NCBI GenBank assembly: GCA_037954235.1
Contig: JBBMOA010000020.1
Coordinates: forward strand, 14,713,677-14,777,676
Length of the DNA stretch: 64,000 nucleotides
Source: Aulostomus chinensis
Taxonomy: Eukaryota > Chordata > Actinopteri > Syngnathiformes > Aulostomidae
Direction of reading: 5' to 3'
Below the pieces are notes generated by a model. It saw only the letters and a program-made list of their open reading frames with translations, was not told where the DNA came from and did no database searches. This document shows, in pieces, positions 50,901-63,020 of this stretch. Position 1 is the stretch's first letter, and every line of letters starts with the position of its first letter. The translations under genes were made by a program, and so were the position numbers.

Positions 50901-53059
50901 CGCATCAGTGATGTTCGCCTCTCTAATCCCTGACATCTCAGGATGGCGAGGCAGGGGTCAGGGACATCTCCCTCCTGCTCCCGGGCAGCTGGATTTGGAT
51001 TTGGATGGTCAGGTCGGTTCCCCCCAGTGCTTTAGCTCAGCTACACCCCGTAGAACTTTAATTAACCAGAAAAGAGTTGGATTCATCGCGTCCTCTGAGG
51101 AGTTCAGATGCGACTGTATAGATTAAAGGATTTCTACAAACAGACGCAACACCGCTGCGTTTAAAAACCTCTCACGTTGATTTCACAGTTCTTCCAGAAA
51201 AATGACATTCCGCGCTAGCACTCTCAACAAATGGCGGTTTTTAACTAAATTGAAAATTTTGCCAGGTCCCACACTTCTATTGCAAAATAATAATAAGAAA
51301 AAGACATATAACAGAAGAAAAGCTGCCACAGAATGGGGAATGCAGCTGTCAAAAATGCTTCAAAGTGGATTCTGTAGTAGACAGTGCAGAGAGAATATAT
51401 GATAGTAAAACCAAAAAAAGCAGAACAAACCTTTATGCAATATCTGGAAAATAAAGCCAGCGACTCACGTCAGTGATAAGAAGCCGATCCCTGACCCCCA
51501 GGTTCAAACAGCCCCCTTGTAAACCACAGCCCGCCACTGAACATGAGCAGCTGCAGGAGAAGCAGCGCCAGCAGGTAGACAGCTTAAACATGTGCGCTAC
51601 TCTGGGCCATGTTTCTGCCTCTGGAATAAGATGATGCCTTTTTTTTTTTCTTCTTTTTTTTTTTAATGCAAACAGAGAAACAAAACATTAGGAAGAGGCA
51701 GATGAGTTGGGATGAAATTGTTTGCTTCCTGAAAACTCTTTGCCGAGAAAATGAGTTTTCTTATCAGTCGTGCGGAATACGTGGCCTGCAGCAATTGACC
51801 TTGTTTGCACTTAAAATGTTCCGTAAATGAATTTAGTGCTCTTCAACTTTGTGTCCCCCTTGAAGTGGAGAAATTGCACTCTACAAAGAATCACGCAGTC
51901 GCAGCAACCATGAAGAGCATCGGCAGAGAATGTAGATCTAGATATTTAAATGCGTGCGACAGCCCTGCAGCAAAGCATTTCTGCATGCATTTAAATAGGA
52001 ATATTATTATAATGATGGATACATTCTACCAACAGATCCTGCTTTCCTGCCAGTCTGTTAACTCTTCCACATGCCATTGAACATTAGTCTGTAATTGGTT
52101 GGAGGGTGTTGAGGGTCCCGTAGCGAAAATAAGCTCAAACATTTGACCCCTCGCTGCTCAATCTCTGTTGTAGCTCTGGATAATTCCACTATCAATCTCT
52201 GAGTCATGCCGACTCTCTGACAGATAAACCATTACAACTGTCGGAATGTTGATATTTCATACTGCAGTATTTCACTAAATGTTAAGGCAAACGGTTGCAA
52301 AGCAAATGGTTGCTAGTTGGGACCTCAGTGGTTTTGTTATTGTACAGTCAGCCAACAGAGAAGGCTGTCATGGATAACAGGTCGCAGAAGCTTTTAGAGG
52401 AGCCAACATGTTCACCTTCCAAATCTCAACTATACATCATGCAGACAAATGCATCAAGAGCTGGATTCAATTGCTGTCAGGAGCAGGAGGTTTTAAACAC
52501 AGACAAACATGCCAAGTAAACGTAAAAATAAACATGGAATGTTCACCCTGGGGGTCGTAATCCCACCTCCAGTTTGCATAAAACCAGGCCCGTGTGATAA
52601 ATCGTAGCCTGTCCACATGACGCCATTTTGGCTTGTCGAGGCTTCAGGATACTTGGATTACTCCGGAAGAGCAGTGTGGAGGCATTTTATGGTTTTATTA
52701 TGTACTTTTTTTTTTCAAGTTTATGTTTGTTTATTCAGGTACCATGTACCAGAATATCAATCTCATCATAAAAAAAAAAAAGAAAGGAAAATGCATTGCC
52801 TCAGAATATAGTCACATATTGTACTTTCCATCTGAAGTCTGGGCAGATAAACATAAAACACAAAATACAAATAAATGGTACAAAATTTAAAAACAAAACA
52901 AACAAACAAAAAAAACCCTACTTAAAACAGTAAGTTTGAAAACTGGTCACCAAACACTTCAGTTCTTTGGGAGATTTTTTTTTTTCTTTCTACCAGTCAG
53001 GCACTGTCCCTCGTCAGGGTCATCTAAGTGTAGTGCACGACAAGGCATTCGCTTCACGT
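47996..53059. other. Intergenic sequence, no gene seen
   Basis: Contains the CT tract at 48650-48705, a T-run at about 49678-49695 and a TTTTTTC-rich patch at 51640-51665. The 142-residue frame at 49357-49785 is not recognised and ends in translated T-run. An imperfect hairpin (ATTTAAATGC at 51944-51953, complement at 51987-51996) is noted under findings. Confidence 0.5.
48650..48705. repeat. (CT)n tract
   Basis: About 55 bases of CT repeat interrupted by CCC, a pyrimidine strand able to form triplex DNA. Confidence 0.9.
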
Positions 53060-53582
53060 TAACAGCTTGTAATAGCAGGTTTTACAACGAGGTACATGGC
53101 GCTAGCATGATAGGCAGCTATCGGTGTTGGTGAGTTAGCTGCAGTATAAACAGCAGAGGACGTGCTCACGTTGCCGCCGCTGCTGGGTTGAGACTCACTC
53201 CGGAGCGGATCAAAACTGCGACATTCATGCGAAGTTATCGCATGCTGTGTGCAAATGTTTCCGCATAGTGGTAGTATTTCCTTCCTTTGATGAAATATCC
53301 ATTTTGCAAGTATTGCAATTGCCCTGTTGTCATCCTTTCTCGTGAAATGTAACCAAAATTTTGAGCGTTTGTGCCGCTTGGGCGCCATGTTTCCTTCTGG
53401 CTCCACTGGTGAATGACGTCGCCACGCACCTTGTGTAAGCCATACAACATGCGTGGTAACATCATTCGTGCCCACCGGAATCGAAAAGGGAATCATTTTC
53501 AAAATTGGCAAATGATTCCAAGGAACTGAAACACTATGGAAATCGGTTCTCAACAGGAACCGGTCTCCGATTCCCATCCCTG
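53060..53582 (-). mobile_element. 5' end of a hAT transposon with a broken BED zinc-finger ORF
   Basis: On the minus strand the element starts at 53582 with CAGGGATGGGAATCGGAGAC, a hAT-type terminal sequence. About 190 bases in, a frame begins MAPKRHKRSKFWLHFTRKDD, the W-x-x-F part of a BED zinc finger, which binds DNA in hAT transposases. One frame over, the next bases give the C-x2-C ligand pair (CNTCKMDISSKEG) and KHLHT, so at least one base has been lost and a second shift returns to the first frame (CTQHAITSHECR). Downstream come serine-rich residues (SQPSSGGNVS, AANSPTPIAAYH). The catalytic domain and 3' end are absent. The 8 bp outside the end, ATCAAGAC (53583-53590), has no partner nearby, fitting truncation. 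Confidence 0.75.
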
Positions 53583-53590
53583 ATCAAGAC

Positions 53591-56500
53591 AAAACTATTC
53601 ACGAGTATTACTGTGAAATCCCGTGCGCCAGTAAGCTGTAGGACCGTCAACAAAGTTTTCCACACGCCTCAGGTGACACAGATGTCCGATTACAGTCTCT
53701 TCCTTGTCATGCATTCCTCCGAACCAGCAAACCAATTACTTTACAGCATGCCTGTCTCTTAAAACACTGCACTTCATGTGTCTGAGATATGCCAGTTATG
53801 TGTCAGGGGGCACTTGATGTTGCTCCCTGTCGAGCTCTAAACGTTCTGCTCGGTTTCATATGGACATTGAAGCAGTCATTGCCAAACAGGGTGTAGTCAT
53901 GGCTATGATCGTCAGGAGGCGACCGCTGGAGCACAGGAGCCTTGTGCTGTGCAGAATGTTCTCATCATTTAACAGCTTAGTTGACCAAAATGACAAATGT
54001 GTACAGAGGAGAAATTATAAGAGACAACTTTAATTCGAAGAATCTGCAGATTGTGTGTGTGTGCGTGCGTGCGCGTGCGTGCGTGCCTGTGTGTGTGTGG
54101 GCACATGCACGAACGCTTTTCCTTGCAGGCAGAAAGCTGGAACATCTCAGCCGCTTCTCTGCCATATATCAACCGTAGCAAAGCCATTTTTGTGCGTAAT
54201 GTTTGAAGGAACGTCGTGGAGCACCTGATGGAATGTAAAACGCTCGGTTGTGACTCATTTATTACCTTTTTTGAGCAACAGTTAGCTCCTGGAGCGATGA
54301 GTTACAGTATAGCAGAAGTTGTTTTTTTTCAATATATTTCAATGAAGCAAAAGGCAATTTGGGCAAAGTCCTGGTGTGTATTCTTAAAAAAGAAGAAGAA
54401 GTAGGGACTACACTGCTTTGCCCACCTGCTGTGACTCTAATAAATATGCTCAGCATAATATTTAAAAGAGCTTGTTTACTCGAACCAAAATCCCTCGTGT
54501 AATAATAACATCGCATGCTGGGAGCTTAATCTCAAATCCAGTCATGTTTTTCTTGGATGCACTTTTTTGGTAAATTCAATATTTTCATCTCAGGAGTTTA
54601 AAGCAAACTTCCCTTAATGCTGCCAGAGCGTTTCCTCTGTAACGCTCTTCCAAAAGAGCTCGATCTTAAATGCCATTGAAGTTACGCACTGATTTATTAC
54701 AGAAAGAGAATTTATGCGACCATCAAATGTACAGTGAAATGAATCACATCAGCGAAGTCTTTCATTTGAAGTGTTTCTGAAGCAGAAAAAGGAACCCAAA
54801 TCCTCTGGTTAGAAGTTATTTCAGCCCAGTGACCGTCCCAGAGTTCCGATGTATAAGAGGTCAGTGAGGGCAGTGAGCGGCACTCAGTTGTGCTGGGGGC
54901 GGTCCAGGCAAAAGTGCACTGGCATGGAATTCGGTTGTTATGGGCAGTTTCTGACAATCACAGTCACATTTTTCAAGCTTTTTTTAATTCAGTTCTCTGT
55001 TGTTGCTAATGCGGATCCAGATGTGCGTGGATCACCTGTGAGTGTTTTTTTTTTTTTTCTTTAGGTGCAATGCTGACATTTTGAAGCCACAATGGGATGA
55101 CTTTTGAGCAGCAAATGAACAAAAGCAGTGAAAGAGTGTTTAAATCAGCCCATCTGTAATAGGCTGGTATTTCCAGGCATAATAAACAGCATTGTGTCTT
55201 ATTTTGAAGTGGGACTCTGTACTGCGACCTGTTAAAAGAGAGGTGAAATAGGCCAAAGCCTGGGGGTGGCTTTACCGATATCTCAATATATTGCCGCCAC
55301 CCCCGTTTTAGATGGATTGTTGTTACAATACGACTTCTAGGTGTTGCAGTACAGCTACTATGCTGCGCTGCATTTCCCGTAGCAGTAAGTGAGAAAGCCA
55401 AGGAAGTGACCTGTTAGAGGCCAACAAGGTGGAGGAACAGAAAACACCTGGAAACCTAAAAGCAGCGTCTGGATGCACTTAGGTTTCCAAATAAAAAGGG
55501 GGAATTAAAAAAAAACAAACATGCTGGACAAAGAAAACACCATTTGCAAACCTTGTCTCACTGCTGTTAGATGTTCAGGGAACCATACAGACTTGGGAAC
55601 TCCTTTCCATCATGTTGGAACCCTCCTCCGTAACCATCATCGTCATCCATAATGCTCCATCGTGAAAAACGAACCATTATCCTTCGTCTGTCGTTTCAGT
55701 CGCACTGAACAGATTAATGCAACTATTGAACCTTGTGGTCAGTAATCCCTTTACCTCACCTCTTCACTTTTCTCGTTTAACTTCTGTCCAACACTCAAAA
55801 GTTTCCACTTGGTTTCTTTTTTTCCCACCAACACAGTACACGTAAGGACCCAGTGGGCCGGGAGGATGGGTCAAATAGCTCCCAGCTCTATTCATTAATA
55901 TTACATGTTAACAAACCTGGGCTCGCAGCCATCATTCCCCATCCATCAGAGAGAAGATTTATTGCTGTGAGACTCCGGTTGCTGTGTCTAATTGCTCTTT
56001 TGTCTTCGGTTCTCCTGAGGTAGCGACAGCTGAGAGACAAACCCTTCTCTGTCATACTGGATATGAAGGCCGTTTAACTTTTCCCTGTTTATACTGTCAG
56101 TTCAGGTCCCGGTGCTCAGTGTTAGGTTTCCGTGCAGCTTTTATTGAAGTCCATCGATGTGTTTCTGCTCCTGGTCTTTTTTATGTATAGAATTTGGTAA
56201 AAACTTTCCAATGAATTTGTTTTAATTAAGAAACTAAATGTGTTCTGTGTTTAAGAAAGGGCTTAGCTTTAATAATTGAGCTTCGCTGAGGGGATCCGCG
56301 TAAAACGTTCTCTCATTTATCATCAGCTGGAAATCTTATTCTCAGGAAACATGTATATTTTCCCCATCTTTCTTTATTGCCATATCTCTGATTTGATTTC
56401 AAGTCCGGTACAATTAATCTCCCCTCTGCAATCAAACAATCTTTCAATTCGGTGGGCCTTTGGGTGGGCAGATAAACGTTCCACCTCTCAGGGGTCGTCG

Positions 56501-59500
56501 TACTCTGAGGTTATAGATCACGAGGTGAGCTTGGATTGTCTTTAGTCAATATTTCCTGTCAGAGATCCCCGAGTCAGACCGTGACCTCCTCCGATGATCC
56601 TCTCAACGATAATTAAAGACAGAAGCGCTCACATTTCATTCGATACAACAGATATTTTTCTCATCTCCAGCCAACAAGTGTGTGAAGGATTTGGAGGTCT
56701 AGTATGCACGTGTGAGAGATTTTTATCTCTGTTTATAGTATTTTATATGTACAGTATGTCTCAAACTAAGGTTTCAACACAAGTTAAACCTTTCTGCAAT
56801 AACTACAGAATATTGAACAGAGTCAACCCAGATGTAAAACTTGGTGGCGCTAGAGAACACGCTTACTACCGTGGACTACTACCTACGACTACCAGGAGTA
56901 CACCAATCAGCACAAGTGAATAACGAATCTCATGGGGAGGGATGGAGGCCCGTTGTTTGATCCCACAGAGGAGCGACTGTAGCGCTAAGTGCCAGACAAT
57001 TTCACGCTGGTTGTGACTGTACAGTGTCAGAACCCACCGCGCATCACAACTTGCTGCACATGGTGTAGCCAGAGGCCTTCGTAGCAAAGAGATGGGATTT
57101 AATTACCTGTTACCACCAGGTGGCACGATGACTAATTCACCCTAAAATGTAACGCGCCAAAATCAGCCCTCTAGTTTTTCAATAACCCTGCTGACGCTGC
57201 TAGGACAGTGAGAACATAACCACTAGGAAGAGGTAAATATATTCCACACCCATACATTATATCACGTTTGTCTCTCATCTCTTGAATTGCCAGAATTAGC
57301 ATACCCATAATCCAGATGCAGAGGCTGGTCGGTGCGTGGCCATCCATACTAATGACATGGACTCAGGTTCACTGTGATGACATATTAGCGTGCTTAACTA
57401 GGAATTAAGCTCTGCTTCCTGCAGGCGTGTTGATGTCCTTTGAGCCACCAAATCTCACCAACAACTTCCTGTGCTGCTGCAATCTCGGGTCACAGGTTGG
57501 CCGGCTCTTATTAAAGTAGAGCCACAGGCAATAACCGCAGTCCCGTTGCCTGATAACTCTCTCTTTGTTAAAGCCTGACTTTCCCTGATAACACCCTCAC
57601 ACTACAAAGCCTGGCAGCTTGATTTTGTGCTTTTCTTTTACACAGTTCAACATAAAGAAGTTTAGAACTAGCATATAATGTTTGAAGACAGTCTGACCCA
57701 TTTAAAGAATATGAGTTTATTACGTGTTTAAAGAGCAGTTTCTGTGTTTGCCTAAATGTTTGCAGCTCATTAGCTTGGCCTCGCGAGTGTTTTATCCAGA
57801 GCGCAATAAATACAATTCATTTTAACTGCTGGTTTGTACCACGACTGATTTTAATTAGCGACGTCTTTATTTCACGGGGTCTCTCCACAAAAAAAAAGTC
57901 ATCTCTTTTATGTTCCTTCTGTTTTGCTCCTTGGGAAAAGGCTTTGGGCTATTAACGCATCCTTGCCAGTTTATAATCAGGTTGTGAGGGAATAAAACAG
58001 GATGCCAAAGATGTTCTGTTCTGTGTTGAGTCAATAAGAAAAGATCTGTATCGCTGTTCTGCATCCGTTTCACTTTCAAATATGAGTCGCTGCAAGTCGA
58101 GCTGAAAATAACATGCGCTCCAAAGTTGCTCTCCATCAGCTTGTGTGTTCCACTAAAGGTAATAACCGCAACTATCTGATCTGAGATCTTTCCATCATGT
58201 TCTGGTGACCTAGACCCCAGCAGAGGATTTGAGAAGTTGTCTTCCCCCTGCAACTCAAAGTTTTGATTAGTGCCATCACTTTTATTACGCCTGAGGGAAC
58301 GGCTAACAGACAGCTAGCCCGTTACCTGACTGACAGGTGATTGACAGGTGTCTGCAGTTGATATGCTTAGACTACAATCTTTGCATTAACTCTGAATTGC
58401 CACCCTGCACCTCCCTGTAGGTTTGGGGTTGTTTGGGTTGATGTTAAGCTGCAAGCAGAGTGGCAGCCGGTCCTGACGTGCTCGCTTCACCTCTGGTCTC
58501 TAGAGACTGAAGGCCAGACCACCGTTTGTAATTAAAAGTGCATGAGTACAGATCCAGGTCTTTTCTCTCCAGATAGCAGAAGGTTGCAATAAGCCCCTTA
58601 GGCGTGGTGCACATCTTAAATCTTAACAGATTTGTTTTAAACAAAAAAAAAAAAACCCAGAACCACAGACATAACAAAAGATTTAAACTTCTAACATTCA
58701 ACTGTAAGAACGTGCAACCAGACTTGGACTGTTAATATAAATAGAAACTCGCAGGACTTCATAAAAAAAGCGAAAGGCAGATAAAACTGTTTGTGCGAAA
58801 AAACAAAAAAAAGCAGAGAAAGATCGAATGTGGATGAAGTCACAGCTGAGAGGAAACTACTTATTTTGCATCACAAGCTGGAGTTGGAAATAAAGTTTTA
58901 TATTTGAGTGAGGCCGACGCTACGAGCTAAGCTAATGGTTTAGGTCAGCTCACACTCGGGTTATTGTGGGTTTCTGCTCAATATTACATCACTCTTACTT
59001 TCACAGTAGAGGATATTCGTGATTCAACGCAACAGGAGAGACTGAGCTGGTAATCTCTTTAGATCTTTCCTTTAAGGCAGCTGGATTTGCAAGATCACAC
59101 AAGACTCAAGCTGCTTCAAGTTATGTGTTACTAATCAAAAGTGCTGCAGCAAATCCGTGTGCTGTGGAGGAACCCCGGTCGGCTACCGGCATAGTTTAGA
59201 GCAGAACCAACCATAGAAACAACAATGGAGGCTCCTGAGGAGGTTAGGGTAGATGCTGCTATAGCATCAGTGCTTCTGAGGGGACGTTTTTGCTCTTTTA
59301 CCGACAGGTTTCACCTTTTATGTCAGATTGTTTCTGTGGTTGGGTGAAGTCAGCCTTGGAAAATAGGTGATTGACAGAGGGTTCATCCGGTCACCTGCCA
59401 CCAGTGGGTTGGAACCCACGTCCACCAGCACGGGAGGCAGACGCTACTAAGGAAGCACTGGCAATAGATGCTATTGATGTGTCGGGGAACAAAGTTTATT

Positions 59501-60822
59501 CACTGCACAGCAGCAGTGCCACGTTAACGCAAGCAACTGTTACACTTCTCCAAATTATTAATTTTTTTCATCTGTAATTGCATCTCAAAACACAAATGTT
59601 TTCCAGTTTCACCATAAAACTGCATCACAGTGCTTCCAAGGTTTTTAGTTTCCTCTTTTGATCCTAGTGGCTAACGATCAGGATTATTTGTGGTGCAAAC
59701 TTGAGCCATGAAAACCTCTCCCAGATGACTGTGAAAGTGGTGCAGTTCCTCTGGCTGTTCACTCCACACAACCCTATGATATTTTACAAACAGATAATCA
59801 GCATTTTTGGGATTCTTTGTAATGATGTCTTTATTAATTAACTGTGCATTTTTTAAATTTTTTTTTTTGGCACATGTAATTTGTCTAATATGTGATTCCT
59901 GTGGTGATAAAATGGGGTGGAGGGCTTTGGTAGACGGCTGGTCAGAAATAGCTTCCGTTTACCCGCTTTTATACTCGAAGACCACATTACATTCAAATCA
60001 TGAACCATGTTGTCTGTATTTTATTTACCGAGTCTACGTTTCTATCGGGGCCCGACAGATAGCCACCCACCACAGCCTTGACTTGGAAAGCAACATCCAT
60101 GACCTTTGCGGCACCTCGGCATGGAGGTGAACAGAAGCCATTCTCTGCTTCAAAGCATTTTAAAATTGAGGTCTTGAAAGGTGCAACCCAGATGTCTGAA
60201 GCCAAAATTTTCCCCCTGCAGAAATCTCCACCTTCTAATACTCAGGTCTTCTACCTCTTTCAGAGAGACACAGAGATGGACAGACTATTAGCATAGAGAA
60301 AGATTGGCTGTCTGTGCACGCCGTCTTTCTCCCCTCCAGCTGCAGCGTCTACTGGAGCTTTTCTCCCCTCAGCCTGCTGCAGTCACACTCTTTCAATCAA
60401 CAGTCAAAGCAGCATATCCATATTTACCAGCGTCCACACGCTTGTGCGCTCTCGCTACCACATATTCATTTTTACCAGCACTAATGCTCTAGGCTCCTCC
60501 AATTCAGATTTTATTAAGGGATGGTTATTAAGGTGTTATTGATGTGACAGCAGCTCTCTGACTCCAGGCCAGTGCTGCTACGCTGAGTGGGGGAGAAATG
60601 GCTCTCTTGCTTTTATATGTCACCACAAAGCAATGATACAGCACTCACTGGCTGGTAACACTGCGCAATATCAACACGTATGATCACACACACATTACCT
60701 AAAGCTCCATCGCTGGTAAAATCGGAATTGTTGATGTGTTGTTCGTCGTTAACATGTCAGTCATCACGTTTTCTGGGTTCTCCGTTCATCCGTCCCATTC
60801 CCATTAACACAATATTTAAGGA
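53591..60822. other. Intergenic sequence, no gene seen
   Basis: Frames of up to 131 residues show no motif. Holds the GT/GC repeat at 54052-54103. The block around 57770-57860, with GCAATAAA and TTTTAATTAG words, looks like a possible regulatory element but I cannot show conservation. Confidence 0.5.
54052..54103. repeat. (GT)n(GCGT)n compound microsatellite
   Basis: GT units flank GCGT units, an alternating purine-pyrimidine tract. Confidence 0.9.
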
Positions 60823-61050
60823 ACGCCTCGAGGGAGTTTCTTTGCATTTGGCTCTAATGTCCACCGGGATTCATGGATGAACTGGAGTATGTTTTGATGG
60901 TCAAAGTCACTGTCACCTCACATCAACAACGATATCCCTGGGATATCCAGCAGATTTCCTCAAATTTGGCACAAACATTCACTGGGACTCAGATGGGCTG
61001 AAATGGTTTTGGTGGACGAAGGTTGAAGGTCAAGATCACTGTGACAACGT
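60823..61050 (+). repeat. Two-unit tandem repeat, 118-bp period, of a common fish repeat
   Basis: Two related units are offset by 118 bp, anchored by TTTGGC at 60847-60852 and 60965-60970. Both contain an ATTTGGC word, a CACTGGGACTCA-like block, a TGGTTTTGGTGG-like block and a GGTCAA-GATCACTGTGAC-like block. I remember these phrases as a widespread dispersed fish repeat, often arrayed in tandem. Confidence 0.6.
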
Positions 61051-62971
61051 ACGATAAAAGAAACGCGGTAATTCACAGCCTTATAACCATGACATAAATT
61101 CACCAAAGTGCTCAACAGTGTGAGAAGATGAAATCATGACGTTTTACATCCAAAAGGTGAAAAGGTCAACGTCAACATCATAACTGCCATCACTTCTCCG
61201 AGGATGTTCAATGTCATCTCTGTAAAACGTTGAAGTTTTTTTTTTTTGTTTTTCTTGATCATTAAATAGCTTTAAATTCTGCACCACATATCGTACATTC
61301 TTAATCTGGACAAACATGAATAGAAACTGCAACTGGACTTGCTTGCTAAAGCTTCCGATTCTGGTTTTTGAGAACTGATTCAATATTTATGAGGATGAAA
61401 TGCAACCCATTTGTTGCCCCCAGCATCTCCGTCTCTATCGTCACCTTATTAAAAAAGTTCTATTGTTATTTCAAAACGATTCCACCAAAACGAATCACAC
61501 TCGGGTTTGAACATTTTGAAGTATTTCTGATTCTGACATTTGACCTGAATACTCAGGTGACGTGACAATTAAAGCAGTGATTTGTTTTGGTGCCTTTTTT
61601 TTTTTTTTTTTCGTGATGAATACCAGAATACATGTCAAATAAAGTCAGTTGCACTATGCGGTGCTGTACTTAGACTAACTCGAGTGACTGAGGAAAGGCG
61701 AGCTAGCGAATAGTCAGTCCGGTATAGTTCCATACAACTAGCGACACCCTGCCTCAGGGCATCAGAGCGGAAACGCAGTAATCCTGGCAAAACCAGTATG
61801 CACTCCCGTGTCCACCCACCGTAGAGCTCAGCAGCCTCCCTGTTCCATCTGTCACTCCACTCCCACGATCCCTGGCTTCTCTAACTGATCTAAAGACAGC
61901 TCTGTGCCCAGAATAACGGGGAGCTGCACGAGTTTCAATCCTACATACCCCAGTCCGGAGGGGGAAGAGAAAAAAAAAAGAATAACTTGGTGTTCAAACT
62001 GAACTGGACGTACTGCAGTCAACATGATTTTACACATCAGAGCTGATTTTCTATGCGGCATTCTGTGGTATTCTTAAAATTCTTCTTGTTGTTTTATTAT
62101 GTCAGAACTGACTTTTTCCATATACATGACATTTGGAAGCAGTTCAGTCGGCCGTACCACAAAAATGAAGTCGAGAAAACCCCACTTTTGGTTCAAGTGG
62201 TTGAATATTACTCGCACATTCTTATGTCAATATTAGTGTAAGCTTTAATGGATCAAAAATACACCATGCGCAGGGTTTTACTTGTAGCTGCTGTCAGTCA
62301 GATCTGTGTTTTACACAAGGCGAGAGTCAATAGAGCGTGTGTGAGGAGCTGGATGAGAGCAGCGGACAGGTAAATCACAAGAAACGTCAGGCCAGTCAAC
62401 TGTGATTGGACTAGGAACACGATGAAGGATCAAACCTCGGCTGACATGCACACGCTCTCTCTCTGTCTTGACATTTGGGCAATTTTTTGGGGGGGGGGGG
62501 GGGGGATTTCTAAAAACCAGGCTGTTTGATATGCCTCACACACACAAGTTTGTTCTCGCTCATGCCGTGTGTCATAATAGCCAGAGGAAAATCACTTCCA
62601 GGCTGGAGCTGAGACAGTGATTGTATCAAACTGATCCCCCTAACAAGCTGTCGGCTCAGATTTGATAAAGCATGCATCACAAGCAGCCAACTTGGACCGA
62701 GAGGACCAGGTCTTATTCAAGCAATGCTGTCACTCTTCTCTCTCAGTTTAGCTGGACTTCTCCCTCTAGTAATAGCATCCGGTTTGACTCCGCTTGCTCT
62801 GCAATATTGGCGAATAGTTAAAGTACGACGAATGGGATAAATAAGGATGGAGAGCGGTAGCCCAGTTTGTCTTGTTACATCAGATTTGTAGTACCCTAGT
62901 CATGGCATAGGGGGAGCTCGTGCGCGTTGGGAAAGTAAACCGGTGGAAATGCTGAATGAGAGCGTGTGTTT
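61051..62971. other. Distal upstream flank of samd5, no gene seen
   Basis: Contains a T-run at about 61596-61611 and the G-run at 62489-62505. No recognisable frame. A GGGATAAATAAGG word at about 62834 is AT-box-like but too far from the ATG to assign. Confidence 0.45.
62489..62505. repeat. Poly-G run
   Basis: A run of 17 G residues follows a T-run. It is a common source of assembly and length error. No gene association is seen. Confidence 0.9.
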
Positions 62972-63020
62972 GCGCGCGCGCGCGTGTGTGTGTGTGTGTG
63001 CGCGAGAGAGAGAGAGGGAG
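62972..63020. repeat. (GC)n(GT)n alternating tract followed by (GA)n, upstream of samd5
   Basis: Perfect alternating purine-pyrimidine sequence, first GC then GT repeats to about 63004, runs straight into a GA-rich purine tract. Such a GC/GT tract is the classic Z-DNA-forming type, and the GA tract can form triplex DNA. It lies about 0.9 kb upstream of the samd5 start codon, at the left edge of the putative promoter. Confidence 0.8.

Noticed and set aside
54604..54660. AGAGCGTT...AACGCTCT small hairpin as terminator or small RNA
   Set aside because: Eight-base stem, expected by chance many times in 64 kb of vertebrate DNA.
57867..58253. 128-residue minus-strand frame
   Set aside because: No recognisable domain or splice context. 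Treated as chance.
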